Shown here: in pieces, positions 36,717 through 64,000 of the stretch | How the letters are laid out: every line of letters begins with the position of its first letter | How positions within the stretch are numbered: the stretch's first letter is position 1 | Origin: Epinephelus fuscoguttatus | Taxonomy: Eukaryota > Chordata > Actinopteri > Perciformes > Serranidae | Length of the DNA stretch: 64,000 bases | Reading direction: 5' to 3' | Assembly: GCF_011397635.1 (NCBI RefSeq) | Contig: NC_064770.1 | Location: 29,411,098-29,475,097 of the forward strand | Program-made: the position numbers and the translations under genes | Notes under the pieces: model-generated | Told to the model about the DNA's origin: nothing | Databases searched by the model: none | The model's input: the letters and a program-made list of their open reading frames with translations, nothing else

Positions 36717-38093
36717 CCAAATCCATGTCTTACTTTTTGGTCTCTTTATTAGTACATTGTTTTTGCTCATATTTTCACAGGTTTAAGTTTAAAATCCAAA
36801 ACTTTTTATGCCCTGAATAGATACATTTATCTCAAACTTTGGTCACAAATTTGTTAAAATCAGTGTCAGTGAACAATTGTCCTTTTCCAAGATAATCCAA
36901 GATATACCCAACCAACCTCACAACAGCACAAGTTTGTTACCATGACGAACTGTGGTCAAGTCAAGACCCTGGTTAGGAAGACAAGCATGCATAGGAGCTT
37001 ACCTGAGACAGTTTCTGACAGTGTGTGCCGAAATTCTTTGGTTGTACAATCAGCTGTCTGGGTGGCTGGTCTTAGATGATCCTGCAGGTCAAGATGTTGG
37101 ATGTGGAGGTCTAGAGCTGGTGTGGTCTGCAGTTGTGAGGTTGGTTGGATGTATTGCCAAATTTTTGAGTGGCCTTTTATTGTCACCTTCACAAGCTTCA
37201 AAAATAAAAGAACATTCAGATTAATACTTAAAAGGTTATAATATAGCATACAGGAGGAGAGAGGGCTGGGGAGGAGAAGATAGGAAAATGAGAGGAGAGC
37301 AGAGCAAACGCCCCCCTGCTTCCCTCCAAAGTTTACTGGTAAATATGTAAGTAAACCTTGATCACAATATCTGGACTTTTATTCAGATAAAATTATGGTT
37401 GTGCTTGTATCATTTATCTTCCATTCCATGAATACTTTTTCACTGAAAGATGAAACTGTTGCGTTTGTCTCATTCACATAGGAGCCGTCTGTGGTGTAAA
37501 ATGTGTGTAGGTTGCTAATTTGTCCTGTAGCGGTCACTGTATTATCATGGGTGTCTGTCAATATAGGTTGAAACCATTTGACCATAACGCCAGGCCATGT
37601 CATGTCACATTGAGTTTTAGCACTCTAGCTTTTGGATTTGGGAGATTTGTTGTTGTTTACTAATATTTTTTAGTGTTTAGGCCATAGGAACAACGTGTAC
37701 AAATTTTTAAAAATGGGCCTAGTTCCCCCTAAAGTATAGGATCTGAGCGCACATGTGTGTCCATATACTTTTGGCCATGTAATGTATCCCTCACATGTGT
37801 CCAGCAGCTGTGAAAGGCGTGTACCAGCTGGACCAATCAGAGAGCTCTGACGCAAGCCGTTACAAAGCATAAACACCACGCTGCATCTTTTTCCAGCAAG
37901 ATGATAAAAACATAAGGCAATAAATAAAAATATAAAATACTATATAAATAAATAGCATTAAGTATATAAACACCGAATACAATATAATAGAAAAAAACCC
38001 CACTTTATTTTTAGTTTTCGTTTTTATCGCGACTTTAATGACGTCATTAGTGTGCGACGACACCGAAGAGGTTCCTTTACAGGGAGATAAACG
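36717..38093. other. Spacer between the B30.2 gene and recql5
   Basis: 1.4 kb with no supported gene. A stretch at about 37380-37790 ending in TATACTTTTGGCCATGTAATGTA resembles a common fish MITE end. The last 100 bp, CpG-containing and with the recql5 5' UTR, should hold the recql5 promoter. Confidence 0.5.
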
Positions 38094-57840
<19,747 letters not shown>

Positions 57841-60261
57841 TGGGAAGTGGAAATGTAGCCATTCTTAGGGTCGAACCCTTCCTCTTTGTCAGTGCCTAAG
57901 CTTCTCTCGTCCCAGTGACCTCAGGCTTCACCACAGACGCCTGCTGACCTGGTTTAGAGTTGATTTGCTGCTAGAGTTGTGCTTTTTTTTTTGGGCTTGT
58001 TGCTGCTGCAGAAGCTTATGTCAATAATGAAGCAATAACGTGTGGGCTGTTACAGTCTGAGACAGCAGAAGTAAAACTGTGTGCATACTGATAGGACAAG
58101 TGTTGTTTATGTTTCAGCCCACTAACTGAAAACTGTGTACACTTTACATTTCTGATGACCAATGTATGTGATTTTAAATTAGTCCTCTACAGGCAGCCGT
58201 TGGCCTTCATTCTTTTCACTACAGTATGGCACTTAAGTGGTGCTGCACTCTTTTTTAAGTTTGTCTGCACTTAACTCTCCAGTAAACATGTTTCAAGTCT
58301 GCAAATTGATTTGCATACTAAGCCGAAATGAATGGAAACTAAAGGCCTCTTTAAATTAGCGAGACTGATGCTGTATCTCAATTCAGATACTTCAGTAAGT
58401 ACACTTACATGTAGTGCACTGTGTACTCTATGTACTCACTTGCGTAGTGTGGGAATTTAGTGTTGTCTCAAATCTAACACGGCTGTTGTACGGTTGCAAC
58501 ATTTGACCACTTCTTTTTGTTGGCAAATTGCAACTGGATGGAGCGTTACTGCCAACATTTTACCACAGTTGTCACCCGCCAAAATACCTGCTGGCTTATT
58601 TGCTTGTCCAGTGGAGCGACCACAACCACTGTAGCTACCTCGACTGCCCTTTTCACACTTTGTGGGTCTCTCTCCTTTCACTATGTAGCCAAGATGGCGC
58701 CCATTAAGGGTGAGGAGTGTCCAGCGTTCCACCCTTTACATTTTGACCGTTACGTGTACACCACCCAGGTACTCAGTGTCAGTGTGAATGCACTTATGCA
58801 TTTAAAATAGCAAGGGCAACTACAGAAGAACAAGAATTGAGTCACAGCCTAAAGGGCTGCAGCCATGCCAGCAGCTCTGTGAGGCTGTACTCAGACGCAG
58901 TGGTGCTTGGAGCTAAATGCTAAATGCTAACATGCTCATAATGGCTACGTTTACATGCACAAAATGTTCAATTTTTTTTTCCCATTTTCTGAAAAAGACA
59001 ATATTCCTTCTGAGCTGTTTACATGGCATTTATATGCATACTCTGTTTAACATGCCAGAACATGTTGTTCATCATTACAAAATATGGAAAAGTGGAATGA
59101 TAGGAGCTGCTTGTCATTTTGTTATCCTGGGCCTGTTTATATCCAAGTCTGTCATGATGTATAAAAGTAGGCGTGTTTCTCCTTGTGACAAGAAATGTGG
59201 GCTTTTCTTTTGGGCATGTATCTCGACCCCACAGCCTTGCAGAGTGTTCACGAGTTGATTTGTGTACAATGTATCCATGACAACGCACAGCGTTTAAAAG
59301 GAAGCTGCTGTAAAGACCCGTGTTGAGATGCATACTCTGAATACGCTGTACACATGTACAAAGAATGCTCCTAAAACTTGAATAATATCAGCAAATTTCT
59401 CACATCTTAATCTGAAAATGCTTCAATCGGAACAAGGTGTAATTCAGAATATGCTGCTGACATGACATGTAACATTCAGAATATTAGTGTGTGTGTAAAC
59501 ATAGTCGATGATGGTGCTGTTTGGTAGGTAACATTTGCTTATTAACACTAAATGCTGTGTGTCGGAGCACAGCTGATGATGACAAGGATGTTATTAGTTT
59601 TACAGGTGTTTGGTCATATCATGAAAAGATATGTAAAGTCAGAGAATCATTTGAGTCATCAGGGTTCATCCTCTGGAGACCATGTGAGACACTCAGTCTG
59701 GACCAAAGTGGTGGATGGTGCAGCAGACGGCTAGCATTGCTAGAAACACATAGTGGTCATCAGTAATGTAAAGATGACATCATTTGATGTAAATGGGGAC
59801 AGAACATTGAGGAACAAAGAATAATACTTTCATATTTGACACAAACCAGGCAGGTGTGTGTTGTGGAGGCCTTGTAGATATTTTACTGCTGCTACGTACT
59901 TTGTCTTTGGCTGTTGTCTGCAGAACAAAGAACAGAGTACATGGAAGTATGGATACTGTATGATGTGATACTGTCCTGTTAATTTTTTATTTAAAGATGG
60001 ATTCAATTTTATCTTCGGTTATTATGTCTTGTAGCAAAGGGATCATTTCTGCAGGATGTTTTTCTTTTTTAGCGACATGGTTTCCACTGAGCAACATGTT
60101 GTTTAGTCATAGTGCCTGTCCGTCTGTGAGAGGCCACAGTTTGTGTCTCAGCATTCAGAAGGAAGCCCAAAGAGTCCTGGAGGCACGGATGGACACAGAG
60201 GCCCGGCTGTGTGTGTGTGAGCAGCCGTGGTGTGTGTACTCTTTGCTCCTAAATGTTTACA
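57841..60261. other. recql5 3' UTR and downstream DNA
   Basis: No good AATAAA lies close to the recql5 stop codon. The first clear one is at 60261-60266, so the 3' UTR may be long or may use a variant signal. The stretch contains a repeat starting near 58370 (CTGTATCTCAATTCAGATAC) and the MITE at 58.94-59.51 kb. Confidence 0.4.
58943..59507. mobile_element. MITE with GGCTACGTTTACATGCAC end
   Basis: Left end GGCTACGTTTACATGCACAA, right end in reverse complement CGACTATGTTTACACACACA. Roughly 565 bp, non-coding. Words such as ATTCAGAATAT are repeated inside. Confidence 0.65.
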
Positions 60262-60719
60262 ATAAAGTCAATGCTGAACAGAAACAGACTGGCGACAGTG
60301 TGTTAATTCATCTATGCTCATGTCTTCAAGTGGACAATTAGACTTAAGGGAGAAGGAGAGGGAGGAAGGGAGGGAGGAGATGTCCGTGCCGGGGACGCTG
60401 TCAAATAGACGGTGACGTCACCTTCGCTGTGCTGCATTCAGGTGCCCACTGTAACTTAGGGCTTTTAATGTCCTACATTCATTTCAATAGAAAAGTAGTG
60501 ATGTTCAGAGTAAAAAATCATTACATTTACTAAGGAAAACATGGCAGTAGAGTCTGTGGTGTTCCATGTAAGGGTTAATTTCAACTTCTGACTGAATGTA
60601 ATGACCAAAATATTACTACAATATTATTACCAAATTAATGCTGTTGTCATTACTATTTGCCGTACCCCTCTCTTACATCTCTCATATGTCATCTATTGCA
60701 CATCTGTCCGTCCTGGAAG

Positions 60720-61200
60720 AGGGGTCCCTCCTCAGGTGCTCCTCCAGAGGTTTCTACCTTTTTCCCCATTAAAGGTTTTTATTTGAGGAGTTTTTCTTTA
60801 TCCACTGTGAGGGTCTGAGGACAGAGGGGTGTTGCATGCTGTAAAGCCCTCTGACGAGTTAAATAATAAGTCCAAGGGCCAGAATCTACTGTCAGACACT
60901 CCAAGGGAAGAGTTAAAAATTTGATGGTCACAGGCAGGAATGACTTTCTGTGGCACTCTGCGATGCATTTCAGAGGAATGCGTCTTGCACTGGATGTTCT
61001 CCTGTACCTGACCAGCATGTCACACAGTGGGTCAAGCACTATGTTGCATATTCCTAAACATATGTGTTTACCTGGCCCCAGATTTGTTGTGTGGTATTGG
61101 ATTAGTCTTCTAGCATTAAAAAGCTGTATTTTACAGATCCTGAGAGGAGCCAGGCCAGGATCAAGTAGCATCTTGCTGTGAGGATTGCAGATAGCAAGCA
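60720..61200 (-). pseudogene. Non-LTR retrotransposon pol C-terminus and 3' end
   Basis: Minus-strand frame 61171-60779 reads CNIVLDPLCDMLVRYRRTSS, ARRIPLKCIAECHRKSFLPV and TIKFLT. This is the layout seen at the end of fish LINE pol ORFs (Rex1-like; short helix, then C..RHRKSFLPVAI). The adjoining 60720-60860 (TTTCCCCATTAAAGG, GCTGTAAAGCCCTCTGA) is a common fish 3'-end repeat. Truncated and dead. Confidence 0.65.
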
Positions 61201-61418
61201 GCTCAAACCTTTCCTATGTGCCAAGCAGGAGCTCCCGTTTGGGACTCTGTCAGTATTCATTGTTCAAGAGGTTATTACCAGGAGCTGAATATTTGCAGAG
61301 GTCCCCTCCTCATTAAAACAAACAGGCTTGATGATTAAAAGCAGTAGAAACACAGAATGAGCAGTTTAATGTTAATGTTCGTGGATGGGCGGCTAGCCCA
61401 GCACCTGGTAGTAATGTT

Positions 61419-61770
61419 CATTCATCCATTCATACATTTTCCATAACAGCTTATCCTGTTAAGGGTCACGAGGGGCTGGAGCCTATCCCAGCTGACACTG
61501 AACGAGAGGCGGGCTACACCCTGGACAGGTCACCAGACTATCACAGGGCTGACACATAGAGACAGACAACCATTCACACTCACATTCACACCTACGGGCA
61601 ATTTAGAGTCACCAATTAACCTGCATGTCTTTGGACTGTGGGAGGAAGCTGGAGTAGAGGAAACCCACGCTGACACGGAGAGAACATGCAAACTCTGCAC
61701 AGGAGGGTTTCCACTCAGGGTTTGAACCATGAACCTTCTTGCTGAGAGGCGACAATGCTAACCACTGTAG
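61419..61770 (-). mobile_element. tRNA-derived SINE / L2-tail-like repeat, copy C
   Basis: Full-length-looking minus copy: head with AGCATTGTCGCCTCTCAGC on the minus strand, a B-box-like GGTTCAAACC region, the shared body, the GATAGGCTCCAGCCCC block and a TTATGGAAAATGTATGAATG tail (minus sense). Confidence 0.82.
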
Positions 61771-61924
61771 TTTGATATGGAATACAAATGTGACTAATTT
61801 TAGTAACAGCAACAAGCTAAGATACTGTTAATTAGGAAGTACTCATTTGAGGACACTGGGACTTTATCATCATTGACAATGTCTAGTTGTTTTTATACTA
61901 ATCAGGTCCTACTGAGATACTAAT

Positions 61925-62299
61925 CAGGACAGCACATTGGTGCAGGGGTTAGCATTGTTGCCTCCGGTTTGAATCCAGGTTGGGGGTTCAAACCCTGGGT
62001 GGAGCTGCTCTTCTGTGCAGAGTTGAAGTTCTCCCTGTGTCAGCGTGGGTTTTCTCCAGGTGCTCCAGCTTCCTCCCACAGTCCAAAGACATGCAGGTTA
62101 ATTGGTGACTCTAAATTGTCTGTAGGTGTGAATGCGAGCGTGAATGGTTGTCTGTCTGTATGTGTCAGCCCTGTGATAGTCTGGCGACCTGTCCAGGGTG
62201 TACCCTGCCTCTCACCCAATGTCAGCTGGGATAGGCTCCAGCAACCCCTAACAGGATGTGGTTATAAAAAATGAATGAATGAATGAATGAATGAATGAA
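61925..62299 (+). mobile_element. tRNA-derived SINE / L2-tail-like repeat, copy D
   Basis: Plus copy in inverted order to copy C, 155 bp away, heads facing each other. It runs from GCACATTGGTGCAGGGGTTA to a (GAAT)n tail at 62270-62299. An extra TTTGAATCCAGG near its head suggests a duplicated B-box-like piece. Confidence 0.82.
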
Positions 62300-63033
62300 G
62301 GTCCTACTGGTCCCATATAGCTAGGAGAAATTAAAAATGCATACCAAACAAAAGTGCGGTCTCAGGAGGTTAAATTTCTGCACCTTAAAACTATGGTGTA
62401 GACTATAGGGCATCTAGTGTTGGGATGTAGCCTAGTTCACTTTGTGGCTTGCAAACAGTTGGATATGAAAATAATATGACATTAATGTCAAATTTCAGCT
62501 TAAGATAAGCTTGCTTCATGATGGAGTCAAAGCAGTACTGAAATATTTCTGCCGGGCTGCAGCAGGAGGATTAGAATTTGAAATGCCCACATCTGAACAC
62601 GCATTTCCGACAGCACTTGAATGCAGCAGCAGCGTTCAGCCACTGAGCAGCGAGCGAGCTGCCAACCTGCGTCTGCAGGGCCGTGCTGCTGCTGCTGCAC
62701 ATCAAACACTGATGAGCCCAACACAAGACACACTGGAACACTCTCCACCTCCACCAGCTGCTGCACGGACTGTTTTATCCCAGCCCTGCAGGTGTGAACG
62801 ACCGGAAGTAGTTTGGTTTGTGGCAGCAGACGATTCAAGAAGAACAAGAAGGAGCAGGTGCGCTGCCTGCCGGGATTGTCTCTCCAAGGCATTTGTCTCA
62901 GAGGGTTACACACTTGGGGGGAGGCTGTTGTTTGCTGTCACTTCCGGGGGAGCCGTCCGTGAATTAGCAGATCACATCACCGGTAAGGAGGAAGAGGAGA
63001 AGTTCATCAGCATCGATGCTCCGTGCAGGAAGG
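62300..63033. other. Upstream region of cdr2l
   Basis: GC- and CpG-richer from about 62.6 kb, with a TGC-repeat tract near 62680, consistent with promoter and 5' UTR. A 195-codon open frame crosses it (62511-63098) but is out of frame with the cdr2l exon and of low-complexity composition, so I do not call it coding. Confidence 0.55.
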
Positions 63034-63094
63034 ATGGAGGAGTTTGTGACGGAGGAAGAGGAGCCGTGGTACGACCAGCGGGACCTGGAGCAAG
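63034..63094 (+). CDS. cdr2l: Cerebellar degeneration-related protein 2-like, exon 1 (gene runs off the right edge)
   Basis: CDR2L is a cytosolic coiled-coil protein; human CDR2L is the main target of anti-Yo antibodies in paraneoplastic cerebellar degeneration. Only the first coding exon is here: 20 codons plus one base, MEEFVTEEEEPWYDQRDLEQ, followed by a GTGAGA donor. The EEEPWYDQ-DLEQ block is nearly identical to the remembered human N-terminus, and the split codon begins with G, as needed for the aspartate that follows in human. The coiled coil and the rest of the gene lie to the right. CDR2 shares EDEPWYD but has a longer N-terminus, so cdr2l is preferred. Confidence 0.88.
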
Positions 63095-64000
63095 GTGAGA
63101 CATCAGTCCTCCTGTGTAAGGGTTGTGTGTGTGAGTGTGTGTGTGGATGTAACAATGCCCCGTCACAGTCACTGGTGTTGGCGTTTGGGATGAAGGGATT
63201 CATGCAGGAGGGGGTGGATGGATGGGAACGCAGGGAGGAGGTTGCATCCACTGTAAAGCACATTTCATGCACGAGTGCGCGCACTATGAAGACAGTAAAG
63301 CATGTATGTGTCTGTCTCCGTGTCTCTCCTCCTCTGCCAATTATTGTGATCTTGTCAGTGATGTTTCCCAGAATAGTCCTGCTGTCTGACTGAGTGAATG
63401 TTGCCTCTGTTTCATCTGCAGGGTCACATCTTACATCCCAGCACTCCTCTCCTCCTGGCTTTTCTTTATTTAATCCATCAACACTGTATTCAGAGGGATG
63501 TGAAAGCATCTGTGAGGATGTGTGGCATTATTCATGGTGTGCGTGTGTGTGGGGAAAATACAGAAATGAAGCAGTGATCGATTGTGTGACACCTGGAAAC
63601 AGGCCAGCAGCATGATTAGATTACTGTCCAGGCCAAACCTTGTCCTGCAACTGGGAAATGTCACTCAAATTAACACATACTGATCAGGAGGAGACTCGAA
63701 ATGACCACGAGGAGATGCAAAACCACAAACAGATGCATTACGACTACAGAAAAATGCAAAATGATGATGAAAAAGAGGCAAAACACCCTCAAAGTGTGTG
63801 TTATGCTCCAATGTAGGAGCAAGTACAAATTTTGATAGATGATATTGAGATAGAAAGAGTATATGAGAACATATAAAAAACCAAAATATCAAAGTCCATC
63901 GCAATATTGAATAAAGCAAAAGGCATTCTTGACTCAAATTCATTACATAGTGGACCATTCTTTGATACTTTCATGTAAATTCTGGGGAAAAACATATACA
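63095..64000. other. cdr2l intron 1 (part)
   Basis: No further cdr2l exon found. From about 63666 to 63820 there is a short relic of the satellite-core TIR element (GAGACTCGAAATGACCACGAGG), the third copy in the window. The last 200 bp are AT-rich and unassigned. Confidence 0.6.

Noticed and set aside
36952-37249. Paired 90- and 97-codon frames between the B30.2 gene and recql5
   Set aside because: Open on both strands, no homology recognised, no leader or splice evidence.
62511-63098. 195-codon plus-strand open frame at the right end
   Set aside because: It overlaps the cdr2l exon in another frame, is low in complexity (Ala/Arg/Ser-rich) and lies in a CpG-rich leader region, where long chance frames are common.

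Overview
This is a stretch of vertebrate nuclear genome, almost certainly a teleost fish and probably percomorph-like. Coding sequence lies in small exons with GT/AG junctions and short introns. Large parts of the introns and spacers are fish-type repeats: CA microsatellites, TIR/MITE elements, tRNA-derived SINEs and decayed LINE pieces. There are no operons, ribosome binding sites or CRISPR-type features.

Layout, left to right. (1) 1-6549, minus: the 5' part of xylt2 (xylosyltransferase 2); two coding exons are present and the rest lies beyond the left edge. (2) 12627-22376, plus: a five-exon gene for a 230-residue single-pass membrane protein with three PY-type motifs; I cannot name it. (3) 22377-28550: a gene-free block of mobile elements. 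(4) 28556-36376, plus: a B30.2 (PRY-SPRY) protein of 404 residues with an unusual N-terminal half and no RING or B-box; ten coding exons include 15-nt and 27-nt microexons, with a candidate 5' noncoding exon near 28.6-28.77 kb. (5) 38094-57840, plus: recql5 (RecQ-like 5 helicase), complete in 19 coding exons, 1023 residues. (6) 43152-44582, minus: smim5, a 71-residue membrane protein, inside recql5 intron 7. (7) 63034 to the right edge, plus: the first coding exon of cdr2l.

From memory of the human map, RECQL5, SMIM5 and CDR2L are on 17q25, with SMIM5 antisense inside the RECQL5 locus, and XYLT2 is on 17q21.33. The window therefore joins two regions of one human chromosome, and the antisense nesting of smim5 looks ancient. 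The genes do not form one pathway: proteoglycan chain initiation (xylt2), transcription-coupled genome maintenance (recql5), two small membrane proteins, a possible ubiquitin or immune-type B30.2 protein, and a coiled-coil protein (cdr2l).

The most notable structures are a smim5 intron that is about 93% nested transposon, a likely GC-AG intron in recql5, an inverted pair of repeats each carrying a P2X7-tail-like cysteine module, a TIR element with a satellite core nested three deep, two hAT relics with 8-bp target duplications matching at 7 of 8 bases, and the unnamed PY-motif membrane protein next to xylt2. I found no convincing previously undescribed multi-gene system. Exon coordinates were worked out by hand from splice signals, phase continuity and remembered homologues. 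No alignment or database search was run.
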